Shown here: piece after piece, positions 35,887 through 43,437 of the stretch | How the letters are laid out: each line of letters starts with the position of its first letter | Numbering within the stretch: the stretch's first letter is position 1 | NCBI GenBank assembly: GCA_040882285.1 | Contig: JBBEBQ010000008.1 | Span: forward strand, 1-64,000 | Reading direction: 5' to 3' | Origin: Gemmatimonadaceae bacterium | GTDB lineage: Bacteria; Gemmatimonadota; Gemmatimonadetes; Gemmatimonadales; Gemmatimonadaceae | DNA length: 64,000 bases | The notes under the pieces: model-generated | What the model was told of the DNA's origin: nothing | The model's input: the letters and a program-made list of their open reading frames with translations, nothing else | The model's database searches: none | Position numbers and translations under genes: made by a program

Positions 35887-36104
35887 CTGGGGCCGATCAA
35901 ACGTCCGTGCAGTCTGTGCGTCAGCTCGCGGAGCAGCTCGTCTTCCGAGTGATCCGGGCGTCGGTCGCGCAGGCCCGCCTTGGCGAACTCCCTCGCCAGC
36001 TCGCTCATGCTCATTGCGAGAGCGAAGCGGGCTTCGGTTCCGAGTGCCTGGTGCAGGTGGTGTTGCAGCGACGCTGCTTCCACGGACGTATCCAATGCGC
36101 GCAT
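35883..36104 (-). CDS. small helical partner of MNT protein, copy 2
   Basis: A 73-residue helical protein: MRALDTSVEAASLQ, then ALAMSMSELAREFAKAGLRDRRPDH and SEDELLRELTHRL. It is the counterpart of the 69-residue protein at 25862-26071, in the same position upstream of its MNT partner. The ATG at 36104 has no clear ribosome site; a leaderless start is possible. Confidence 0.65.
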   Translation of the reverse strand: MRALDTSVEAASLQHHLHQALGTEARFALAMSMSELAREFAKAGLRDRRPDHSEDELLRELTHRLHGRLIGPR

Positions 36105-36133
36105 GATATCGTTAAGCTAACATTTCCAGCGGC

Positions 36134-36186
36134 TTCCGCGGCATGCTCGAAGGAATGCCGGCGCAGCGTCCCCGGCCACCATACGG
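36134..36186 (+). pseudogene. DUF2442 3'-end fragment
   Basis: Translating from 36137 gives RGMLEGMPAQRP, close to VRGMLEGTPAHRP at the end of the intact DUF2442 gene downstream. No upstream part of the gene is present. It is a tandem remnant. Confidence 0.5.
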
Positions 36187-36313
36187 CAGCGGGACGCGAA
36201 CCATCTTTCGTTGCGTAATCAAGACAATGCATGAAGCAGAACGGCTATGCAGATGGGGGCTGCGATTTGCATCGTCCATTGTGCCGTCCATTCGGGGAAT
36301 CCCTGGGGACCGA

Positions 36314-36355
36314 ATTGTGGAGGCATGGCGTGAGCACTGCGACAAAGCGAAGTAG
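36314..36355 (+). pseudogene. possible DUF4160 C-terminal remnant
   Basis: The frame RIVEAWREHCDKAK followed by a stop resembles the usual end of DUF4160 proteins, which normally precede and overlap DUF2442 genes. The rest of the gene is not recognisable upstream. It overlaps the DUF2442 start at 36330. Confidence 0.4.
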
Positions 36356-36605
36356 CGACGCGGCTGTTCAATCCGTCGAAGTGACTGATGAGCTGATCAC
36401 CGCCCGGCTTGCGGACGGCCGCAGGATCAGTGTGCCGCTCGCCTGGTCCTGGCGCCTGTCCGACGCGACCCCGGAGCAGCGTCGCAAGTACGAGATTCTC
36501 GACGAAGGCCACGGAATACGCTGGCCGGAGATCGACGAGGACATCAGCGTCCGAGGGATGCTCGAAGGAACGCCGGCCCACCGTCCATCTGGAAGTGCGT
36601 CATGA
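36330..36605 (+). CDS. DUF2442 family protein
   Basis: A 91-residue protein with the DUF2442 core: ADGRRISVPLAWSWRL, ATPEQRRKYEI, then IRWPEIDEDISVRGMLEG. The start is GTG at 36330 with GGAGG 7 nt upstream. DUF2442 proteins usually pair with DUF4160 partners in TA-like units; here only the partner's tail seems to survive. The last 17 bases (36589-36605) recur exactly at 37401-37417. Confidence 0.75.
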   Translation: MSTATKRSSDAAVQSVEVTDELITARLADGRRISVPLAWSWRLSDATPEQRRKYEILDEGHGIRWPEIDEDISVRGMLEGTPAHRPSGSAS

Positions 36606-36614
36606 GCATCGAAG

Positions 36615-36716
36615 CTACGCTGTGCGTTTCTTCGGCCTGATCTTGAGATACGCTTTGAGCGCACGACTCACCGAGCGCGAATCGGGAAACTCCGCCGCCA
36701 ATTCTGGGTCGAGCGC
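36615..36716 (-). pseudogene. truncated copy of the 80-aa TA protein
   Basis: Read on the minus strand it encodes LDPELAAEFPDSRSVSRAL, AYLKIRPKKRTA and a stop, nearly the same as the C-terminal half of the protein at 30724-30966. The N-terminal half and its start are missing. Sequence after the break matches the sequence upstream of the 30724 locus. Confidence 0.75.
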
Positions 36717-36729
36717 TGATGGTTGTGCG

Positions 36730-36930
36730 TCACCCCGCCTTTCGTTTTGCGATCAGCTCGCGAACGGCGGGGACGAGCTCCACCGGGACTTCCATCGCGG
36801 TGTGCGTCGGGGGCTCGAATGCCGCCTCATCCTCGGCGACCGCCTCTTCGGCCGACTGCTCCTCGTAGTGCTGGAGCACGCGGCGAACCCGGTCTGCATT
36901 CCATCCATTGGGAAAGCTGGAATCGCTCAT
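36730..36930 (-). CDS. small antitoxin-like protein
   Basis: A 66-residue acidic protein (MSDSSFPNGWNADRVRRVLQ, then EEQSAEEAVAEDEAAFE). Acidic character, size and a 4-bp overlap with the upstream DUF4258-like gene fit an antitoxin. The C-terminal VPVELVPAVRELIAKRKAG may be a toxin- or DNA-binding helix. A deleted copy is at 30994-31080. Confidence 0.65.
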   Translation of the reverse strand: MSDSSFPNGWNADRVRRVLQHYEEQSAEEAVAEDEAAFEPPTHTAMEVPVELVPAVRELIAKRKAG

Positions 36931-37208
36931 GATTTTTTCCTGCGGCGGCGCCTTAGGGCCAGCAGGGCCTTTGCGCCGAGGTCAAATGCGGTGATACAGA
37001 ATACGGAGTCTGGCGCCGGGTCCGCAACGTATATCACTCGAAGATACCGCCCGGCCCGCGTTTGACCGATTGCGACCCGAGAGCCGTCGCGTCCCGGGCG
37101 GTCCTCCATCGGCCGCCGGAGAACATCTTCGGCCTCTGTCTCACGGACGTGGTGGCGGTGGATGTGCGGCCGGCCCGTTTCCGGATCGATGTAGAAGCGA
37201 ACGTTCAT
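36927..37208 (-). CDS. DUF4258-like toxin
   Basis: A 93-residue basic protein with the BrnT/DUF4258-type layout: MNVRFYIDPETGRPHIHRH, then VAIGQTRAGRYLRVIYV, VFCITAFDL and a very basic RRRRRKK tail. DUF4258 proteins are predicted RNases in RelE/BrnT-like TA units. The ATG at 37208 was chosen because the upstream frame overlaps unrelated sequence. It is followed by the acidic 66-residue protein. Confidence 0.6.
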   Translation of the reverse strand: MNVRFYIDPETGRPHIHRHHVRETEAEDVLRRPMEDRPGRDGSRVAIGQTRAGRYLRVIYVADPAPDSVFCITAFDLGAKALLALRRRRRKKS

Positions 37209-37382
37209 CGAAGAGTCAGGATGCTGGAGCCCGAAGCAGTTATCGGGAGCATCCGACAAGAAGCGCTGTTGCAGGCGATTTACTACAAGCGTTCGACTTC
37301 GATCGTACGTACTTTGACGCCAGGTCCGGCTGGTTGACCGGAACACCCGAAATCGATAATCTCGTCGCATTCCCTGGAAGAG

Positions 37383-37417
37383 ATGGCTCCCTCCGCCCCC
37401 CTGGAAGTGCGTCATGA
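37383..37417 (+). pseudogene. DUF2442 tail fragment at TPR gene start
   Basis: The 17 bases 37401-37417 are identical to 36589-36605, the end of the DUF2442 gene, and the frame ends LRPPGSAS then stop, like HRPSGSAS. The TGA overlaps the ATG of the TPR gene at 37414. It marks another tandem remnant. Confidence 0.5.
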
Positions 37418-39039
37418 TTACCAGCGCGATCTGGCCGCTGCTGTTCCCCGCCGTCCTCGCAACGACTCCCCACGCCGACTCGGTCCCGCTGTACACCGAC
37501 CTCGGCGCGCACCACATGCCCATCAGCACGCAGGTGCCCGCGGCGCAGCGGTACTTCGATCAGGGGATGCGCCTGGTGTACGGCTTCAACCACGCCGAGG
37601 CCGTCCGCGCGTTCGAGGAGGCCGCCCGGCTGGATCCCGACTGCGCGATCTGCCACTGGGGCTCCGCGCTCGCTTACGGTCCGAACATCAACGCGCCGAT
37701 GGACTCCGCGGGCGGCGCGGCTGCGTGGGCACATCTCCAGATGGCCATCGCGCTCCAGGACAAAGCGTCTCCGCGCGAACGCGCGCTGATAGACGCACTG
37801 GCCGGGAGGTACGCATCGCCGCCGCCCGCCGACCGCGGCGCGCTCGACTCGGCGTACGCCAGCGCAATGGCGGAAGTGGTGGCCCGCTACCCGGAGGATC
37901 TCGACGTCGCGACGCTGTACGCGGAGGCGCTGATGGACCTGCGGCCGTGGGCGTACTGGGCGAAAGACGGTGAGCCGTACCCGGGCACCACCACGATTCT
38001 CGCGCAGCTCGAGCGTGTGATGAGGAGGAATCCGGACCATCCCGGGGCGTGCCACTACTATATCCATGCCGTCGAGGCCGTCGCGCCGGAGAAGGCCGTG
38101 CAGTGCGCAGAGCGGCTCGCGTCCTTGATGCCGGGCGCGGGGCACATCGTGCACATGCCCGCGCACATCTATATCAGAGTGGGTCGCTACAACGACGCGA
38201 TCGAGAGCAACATCCACGCGACGCACGCCGACGAGACGTACATCGCCGGCGAGAAGCCGTCGGGCATTTACCCGGTGGGATACTACCCGCACAACTACCA
38301 TTTTCTCGCCATGGCGGCGATGATGGCGGGGCGGAGCGCGCAGACCATCGAGGCCGCGCGGAATCTCCGCGATCGGGTGCCCGTGGACGTCGCGCGCGCG
38401 GTGCCGCCGCTGGAGCCGCTGATTCCGTACACGCACCAGATGCTCGCCACGTTCGGGATGTGGGACGAGGTGCTGCGCGAGCCGGTGCCGCCGGCGGATC
38501 TACGCCTGTCGTTCGGGCTCGCCCAGTACGCGCGGGGAATCGCGTTCGCCGCGAAACGGGACTGGGCGTCCGCCGCCGCTGCGCTCGACACCGTGACGGC
38601 GATCGCCCGCGGCACGTCTCCGGCGGACCGGACGGCGATGTCGTCGGGCGCGGGTGAGAACAAGATCATCATGGACATCGCGATGCACGCGCTCACTGCG
38701 GAGATCGCATATCAGCGTGGCGATTTCGCGGACGCGGTCGCGCACTTCACGGTGGCGGCGGAGCTGGAGGACAGCTTCAACTATGTAGAGCCCCCGCAGT
38801 GGGCGACGCCGATCCGCCGAGCACTTGGCGCCGCGCTGCTAAAGGCAGGCCGGCCGGCGGACGCGGAGCGGGTTTACATGGAGGACTTGCGGCGTTTCCC
38901 GGAGAACGGCTGGTCGCTGCACGGGCTGGCCGCGAGCCTGCGGGCGCAGGGCAAGGCAGCGGAAGCGGCCGCGGTGGACGCGCGGCTGGCCGCGGGGTGG
39001 CGCGGGGCGGACGTGGTGCTGGCTGGGTCGAGGTTCTGA
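37414..39039 (+). CDS. exported TPR-repeat protein
   Basis: A 541-residue protein with a short hydrophobic N-terminus (about 1-20) and TPR units through most of its length: QRYFDQGMRLVYGFNHAEAV, then AARLDP, and later a C-terminal AERVYMEDLRRFPENGWSL. A CxxC-like DCAIC pair is near 71-75 and several HY/HMPAH motifs occur in the middle. It fits a family of periplasmic TPR proteins common in Gemmatimonadota and Acidobacteriota, with no firm function. The ATG overlaps the stop of the upstream DUF2442 tail fragment. Confidence 0.7.
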   Translation: MITSAIWPLLFPAVLATTPHADSVPLYTDLGAHHMPISTQVPAAQRYFDQGMRLVYGFNHAEAVRAFEEAARLDPDCAICHWGSALAYGPNINAPMDSAGGAAAWAHLQMAIALQDKASPRERALIDALAGRYASPPPADRGALDSAYASAMAEVVARYPEDLDVATLYAEALMDLRPWAYWAKDGEPYPGTTTILAQLERVMRRNPDHPGACHYYIHAVEAVAPEKAVQCAERLASLMPGAGHIVHMPAHIYIRVGRYNDAIESNIHATHADETYIAGEKPSGIYPVGYYPHNYHFLAMAAMMAGRSAQTIEAARNLRDRVPVDVARAVPPLEPLIPYTHQMLATFGMWDEVLREPVPPADLRLSFGLAQYARGIAFAAKRDWASAAAALDTVTAIARGTSPADRTAMSSGAGENKIIMDIAMHALTAEIAYQRGDFADAVAHFTVAAELEDSFNYVEPPQWATPIRRALGAALLKAGRPADAERVYMEDLRRFPENGWSLHGLAASLRAQGKAAEAAAVDARLAAGWRGADVVLAGSRF

Positions 39040-39102
39040 CAGACTGAGGACGTCAGGCGCCCTACGCCGCGCTGAACCTTTTGGTCGCTCTCCTTTTGCA
39101 GC

Positions 39103-39321
39103 TTACGCGAAGAGGAGTCGACCCTTCGGCTTGGGGATGGGGCGGCCCAGCTCGCGCGCCGAATCAATCCACGCGCGGATCGCCACCCCGCCGGCCTGCA
39201 AGGCCGCTTCATAAGTCGGCCTGTCAGCGGCGCACCCGGCGAGTTCCGGTACCTCGGCGATGATCGCCTGATCCGGCTCCGACCAGTAGAGAATCACTTC
39301 GTACCGGTGCTCAGGCATCAT
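39103..39321 (-). CDS. orphan HicB-like antitoxin
   Basis: A 72-residue HicB-fold protein (YEVILYWSEPDQAIIAEVPE, LAGCAADRPTYEAALQ). The usual HicA partner is not seen on either side. It stands alone downstream of the TPR gene on the opposite strand, so it may be a solitary regulator or a leftover of a decayed pair. Confidence 0.7.
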   Translation of the reverse strand: MMPEHRYEVILYWSEPDQAIIAEVPELAGCAADRPTYEAALQAGGVAIRAWIDSARELGRPIPKPKGRLLFA

Positions 39322-39352
39322 CGGCTGGAGCGGGGCATCTCGAAATATTTTT

Positions 39353-39631
39353 CTACGCTGCGCGGAGGGGTGCGAGGTCCGCGCGCGTCACGGGCGCGGC
39401 GCCGAGTCCGCGCAAGACACGGTTGAGCGCGGTGACCGTCACACGAGTTGGCGCCGTGATTTCGATCCCGATCGCGCGACCGTCAGCCGCCATGTCTATC
39501 ACCAGGCCCGGCTCGACGCGGCGCGTCCTGGCGCTCCGGTCGCGAGCTCGTCGGGGCAGGTAGAGATACGCCGCCAAGGCCCGGCCATGCCGGAATGTGA
39601 CTTCGAGGTACGATCCGTTCGTGGCGCTCAT
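39353..39631 (-). CDS. DUF2283-like protein
   Basis: A 92-residue protein with the DUF2283 pattern: YLEVTFRHGRALAAYLYLPR, VEPGLVIDMAADGRAIGIEI. Its ATG overlaps the stop of the DUF4258 gene (ATGA). In such pairs DUF2283 is the likely antitoxin and DUF4258 the toxin. Confidence 0.75.
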   Translation of the reverse strand: MSATNGSYLEVTFRHGRALAAYLYLPRRARDRSARTRRVEPGLVIDMAADGRAIGIEITAPTRVTVTALNRVLRGLGAAPVTRADLAPLRAA

Positions 39632-39891
39632 GGCGTAAGAGGATAGGCGGTGATGATGACCAATCGTTCCAGCTCCGCATCCGGCTCAACGATGACTTCC
39701 CACCGTCGGCGCCGGAGTCGGGCAGAGACGATCCAGCGACCCGATTCGAGGCTTCTCCGGACGCGGGTCCCTGATTGGAGCATACCACGAAGATCGAGTT
39801 CTGTGAAGTCGCGGTCGGCCATGCGCTTGACTGCGTGTGGGCTGAGCTCCAGTTCCCACGCCAGCCAGGCAAGCCGCCTATTCATGGACAT
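39628..39891 (-). CDS. DUF4258 toxin-like protein
   Basis: An 87-residue DUF4258 protein: LSPHAVKRMADRDFTELDLR, then RWIVSARLRRRRWEVIVEPD and VIITAYPLTP. The family is predicted to be RelE-like RNases. The ATG at 39891 (AGGA 8 nt upstream) is preferred to a TTG at 39915. The pair with DUF2283 is translationally coupled. Confidence 0.75.
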   Translation of the reverse strand: MSMNRRLAWLAWELELSPHAVKRMADRDFTELDLRGMLQSGTRVRRSLESGRWIVSARLRRRRWEVIVEPDAELERLVIITAYPLTP

Positions 39892-40040
39892 CTCGCGTTT
39901 CCTGAGTAGGGCCAAGCACGAGCCTCTCTAACGCCGGTATAGCTCGGATTCCTGGATGCCGGAGAATACAGCGATTGACCCTGAAAGCGGAATCAAGGCC
40001 TCCCTTCGGCAGCCATTCCATTGCTGCGGAGGAGGATGAA

Positions 40041-41096
40041 CTACTGCAGCTCGATGCGGCTATTGACGGCGTAGGCGTGGTCGGCCGCGCGGAAGTCGTC
40101 CTCGCTGAAGTTGGACGCCCACTGGACGCGCGAGCGGTTCATCAGCATCTGCTGCCGCGGGCGATTCAGCAGAGGCGCGTAGGGCCCGGCGAGGAACGGG
40201 ATCATGCGCTCCGACGGCCAGAGCATCCGGTCCACGACGAACGTCGGGCAATTCCAGACGCCGGCCGCCGCGGTGAGCCGCGCGATCTCCGGAATCTTCA
40301 GCGTGTCGGCGTGGCGCCAGGCGAGGATGCGCGACTGCAGGTCGGGCCCCGTCGCCGCGTTGATCTCTCGCGGGAGCAGCATGTGCAGGTAGCCGCGGCC
40401 GTGCTCGATCGTGCGCATGCCGTTGGAGAGGACGCCTTCGATCCCCACGTCGAAGGGCACGTGCCCGACGACGTCCATGCCGCGCTCACGCGCGGCGAGC
40501 ACGATCCCGGCGTAGGCATCGGCCGAAAGGTGGTTGTAGATCTTGATGAAGTCGAAGCCCGCGGCGCGTTGCGCTTCGACTTCGCGGGCGCCTTCTTCGG
40601 CGGTCGTTACGTGGCGGCGGCTCGCGGTGACTATCGAGCCGTAGCCGGCGGGCGGCGGGCTCTCGACGATGGGCCCGCCGACGACGAGGGTGGGTCCGAG
40701 ACGCCGGCCCGTACGCACTTCTTCGCGCAGGCGGAGCTGCTGCCTGTTGCCCGCCATCACGCGGAGCGTCGTCACTCCCGCCGCCAGGTACAGTGGGAAG
40801 TCGCGCGGCTGCGGATGGGTGTGCATGTCTATGAGGCCGGGGATGAGAAATCGTCCCGTCCCGTCCACGACGATCGCGCCCGGCGGCGCGACTGCAGCTT
40901 CGGCCGGGACTACGCGGGCGATCCGGCCGTCCTCGACCACGACCGTGCGCGACGGCAACAGGGCACCGGCGCGCACGTCCACGACGGTGACACCGGCAAT
41001 GACGAGCGGGGGCGGGCGGGTCGTGTCCTGCGCCCAGGCAGCCGGCGCGAGCAGCAGCGCGGCCGCGATTCCGGTGATTGGGCTAATGCCGGCCAT
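40041..41096 (-). CDS. truncated exported amidohydrolase
   Basis: A 351-residue metal-dependent amidohydrolase of the imidazolonepropionase/prolidase-like group. It has a signal peptide (about 1-20), the N-terminal beta-sandwich, the metal HxH motif in IDMHTHPQP (about 95), a lysine candidate in FIKIYN and His ligands in VVGHVPFD and TIEHGRG. It stops at about residue 350, whereas the family normally has about 430-480. The last metal-binding Asp (GTDA region) and the C-terminal beta-sandwich are absent, and no continuation is found in other frames. It is probably non-functional. Its start lies 11 bp from a kamA-type terminator copy. Confidence 0.7.
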   Translation of the reverse strand: MAGISPITGIAAALLLAPAAWAQDTTRPPPLVIAGVTVVDVRAGALLPSRTVVVEDGRIARVVPAEAAVAPPGAIVVDGTGRFLIPGLIDMHTHPQPRDFPLYLAAGVTTLRVMAGNRQQLRLREEVRTGRRLGPTLVVGGPIVESPPPAGYGSIVTASRRHVTTAEEGAREVEAQRAAGFDFIKIYNHLSADAYAGIVLAARERGMDVVGHVPFDVGIEGVLSNGMRTIEHGRGYLHMLLPREINAATGPDLQSRILAWRHADTLKIPEIARLTAAAGVWNCPTFVVDRMLWPSERMIPFLAGPYAPLLNRPRQQMLMNRSRVQWASNFSEDDFRAADHAYAVNSRIELQ

Positions 41097-41106
41097 CGCA
41101 AGCAAA

Positions 41107-41150
41107 CGACCGCCCTTTTAGGCGGCCGTCAAGTACTAATGGTAGTAGTC
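41107..41150. repeat. kamA terminator copy A
   Basis: CGACCGCC (41107-41114), 6 nt, GGCGGCCG (41121-41128), then a TACTAATGGTAGTAGT tail. The same hairpin and tail follow the kamA ends at 49232 and 59329, and a variant follows the intact gene at 61535. No kamA codons remain here. Confidence 0.8.
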
Positions 41151-41156
41151 GCTGGA

Positions 41157-41532
41157 CTATCCGTCGATCTCCAACACCACCTGCGTCCACTGATTGTTGG
41201 CGAGCGTGACGTAGTGGATGGCTGCGCGTCGGCGCGGGCGCGTCGCGGAACATCTGCATGTCGACACGCAGCACACGCATGCCATTGAGGCGTGCCTCGG
41301 TGGGAAACGTGACGGCGGCGGTTCCCGTCGAGCGCCACGCGTGGGGTCGCGTCATGCCGTCGAGCGTGCGGCTGGCGAGGACCGGTTTCCGAAGCCATGT
41401 GCATTCGGCGGAGTGCTCGAAGGCGATCGGTAGGAGCGCCCGGTGCGGGGCTTGCGCGAGCGTGACTGCCGGCGCAATGGCGCAAACAAGGAAGGCGACC
41501 TGGGGAACGCATCTCAATGACTCAACACGCAC
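41157..41532 (-). pseudogene. GH9 N-terminal remnant
   Basis: The frame from a GTG near 41532 encodes a signal peptide, then FEHSAECTWLRKPVLASRTL and MRVLRVDMQMFRDAPAPTRS, clearly paralogous to the start of the GH9 protein at 31606-34290. A deletion of about 60 codons follows; in another frame IHYVTLANNQWTQVVLEI matches a later GH9 segment before a stop at 41157. The remaining about 80% of the gene is missing. Confidence 0.85.
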
Positions 41533-41740
41533 GCATCTACGATCAAAAACACTTCATCCCCCAAGCTCCACCGAGGTGTCTCCTGACTGCATCGCTTATT
41601 GTGACCATACGGGTGCCAGAAAGATGGGCGGCGTTCACGCTCCCCTCCGGACTGCAGCCACGGCCGCGAAATCCGTGCGATTGGCGCTCCATCGTCACGA
41701 CGTCGCTTGTCCAGGTTCCGCAGCTGGGGCGGCGCCAGCT

Positions 41741-42346
41741 TTAGAGGCGAATCGTGTGAAAAAAACAGCGATCATTTATCCCTGGGCAGCTAACGGCACA
41801 ATCCGATATAACCTGCCTCATAGCATGTGTGATGCTGATTTCATCAAGCGGAACCAACGTCAGCAACACTCGCTGTAACTTGTCGACAGCGGGTTGCCCA
41901 TCGTGCCCGTAGGCATAGAGTTGCAAGCGATCACCAGCGTCTTCAAGCGGGGCCAAGCCAGTAGCATCGGTCCATCCGACGGTACGCAGGCGCTGTGCTG
42001 AGTCATCCGCAGCTACTAGTGCCGCCGAAAAACGAAGATGTGGGCCCTGATCAGAATACGTCAGAAACGCCTTTTGGATAATCCGCGTGAGCTCATTCAC
42101 GAAGGGGTCGAAACGGCCACTCACGGGTCCTTTGGCGGCGATTAGTTGCTTTGCCATGCAGTCGACATCGTCACAGATGTCTTTCCGTCCCGTCGTTGCC
42201 AAGACGGTTCGCTCGTCTAGAACAAGAAACTTCGGAACGTCCTCTGCGACGATCAGCACTGTTTCGTCGGGCTGAGGCTGCGAGACCCTGCCGTCTGACG
42301 CCACCACGGCCAAGCATGAGTTCTGCACGATTAGCACTAGACTCAT
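41741..42346 (-). CDS. possible Ntn-hydrolase-like protein
   Basis: A 201-residue protein. Its start SLVLIVQNSCLAVVASDGR resembles proteasome-fold Ntn hydrolases, where the residue after Met is the nucleophile; here that would be Ser2. Later DRLQLYAYGHDGQP would fit the second sheet. The ATG at 42346 is preferred over the longer frame to 42442 for this reason. Family identification is by pattern only. It sits next to a HEPN candidate and a DUF4062/TPR gene, all on the minus strand, in defence-type DNA. Confidence 0.4.
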   Translation of the reverse strand: MSLVLIVQNSCLAVVASDGRVSQPQPDETVLIVAEDVPKFLVLDERTVLATTGRKDICDDVDCMAKQLIAAKGPVSGRFDPFVNELTRIIQKAFLTYSDQGPHLRFSAALVAADDSAQRLRTVGWTDATGLAPLEDAGDRLQLYAYGHDGQPAVDKLQRVLLTLVPLDEISITHAMRQVISDCAVSCPGINDRCFFHTIRL

Positions 42347-42461
42347 CGCCGCCGGCCGGTTGATTTTCCGGTCACGTCCCGAACGCCAGCAAGAGTTCGG
42401 AACCTTGCCAAGTGGCGCCTTCGCGACTTGGTAGTGGCGCATCGCTCGTGTCGCGCAATAA

Positions 42462-43106
42462 TTAGAACTCGGATGTGACCTTCCATCCCCACTTGCGAGT
42501 GCTTTCGTCTATGAGACGGTCTGCAGCCAGCGCGAAACGCTGTCCAACCATTAACACGTCCCGGAGGACTGGCGCAAGCTGATCCGTGAGGGCGCGGGTC
42601 ACATCCAGTTCAGGCAGGGCGAACTTCGAGATCAGGATATCGGGAAGGATATAATCAAGATCCATGAAGCCGGTGCCATGGCCGCGGGCGAAGACGTACT
42701 CTGGCATCACCAGATCGCGTAGGCCTTCAGGCATGACGTCGTCGTCGTGATGGTAAATGGCTCGGTTGCGCAGCCGTTTTAGTACACCTTCACGAAGGTC
42801 TTGCACCCGTTGATCGTTTAATAGCGGGACAAAGTCAATTCTAAAGGTTTCGTGATCTCGGAAATGCTCGCCTAGTCGGTCAGCGAAGCGCAGCGCCTCA
42901 TATAGCAATGCCCCGAGATATAGAAACGAGCCGATTCGCTGGCGGTTAGAGGCCGGTGCGGGATCCCCGTGCCTATCGAAGGCTGCGCCGACGGAAAAGC
43001 GGATGGAATTGGTGATCCGGGCGAGGACCAACAGACGGTGAAACGCAGGGTCGTCCCGCCTAACAGTGAACTGTTCATGTGTCGCGGCTAACCTCCAAGA
43101 ATTCAT
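42462..43106 (-). CDS. HEPN-like candidate protein
   Basis: A 214-residue helical protein of no family I can name. Residues about 117-124 read RLRNRAIYHH, matching the HEPN RNase motif R-N-X4-H (R-X5-H). Long helices surround it as in HEPN/Apea-type domains. The ATG at 43106 has AAGGTAAG just upstream. It is separated by 331 bp from the DUF4062 gene on the same strand. A role as an RNA-cutting effector is inference. Confidence 0.45.
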   Translation of the reverse strand: MNSWRLAATHEQFTVRRDDPAFHRLLVLARITNSIRFSVGAAFDRHGDPAPASNRQRIGSFLYLGALLYEALRFADRLGEHFRDHETFRIDFVPLLNDQRVQDLREGVLKRLRNRAIYHHDDDVMPEGLRDLVMPEYVFARGHGTGFMDLDYILPDILISKFALPELDVTRALTDQLAPVLRDVLMVGQRFALAADRLIDESTRKWGWKVTSEF

Positions 43107-43437
43107 CTTACCTTTCGGACAGAGCACGCAGGCGAATCAGTCGGCTGGATACGGCCTGTGCTCATCGGTGCCAGGCGTTTCGGATTGAGAACGCTGGAGA
43201 GTTTTTCAGCTCCTTGATCATCTTATCGCTAGACCCAGCATAATCGTTAGTGAGAGACGTTCCCTGCTCGTCAAGAACTTATTTTGTGTTGAACTGTAGA
43301 CGTCATGTCCCGATCCTGCGGCTCAAACATTCGCCCGATCTTGCGCGGGGCACGCTTCCTAGTCTGAATGTCAGTGGCAGACCTCGATCCGATGGCACCG
43401 GCCATCTCTCGACGCATGGCGTTTTCGCCCAGGACTC
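43107..43437. other. non-coding gap
   Basis: No open frame with supporting codon use or ribosome site is seen on either strand; a 63-codon plus-strand frame at 43250 looks random. The segment may hold the promoter for the HEPN candidate gene. Confidence 0.5.
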
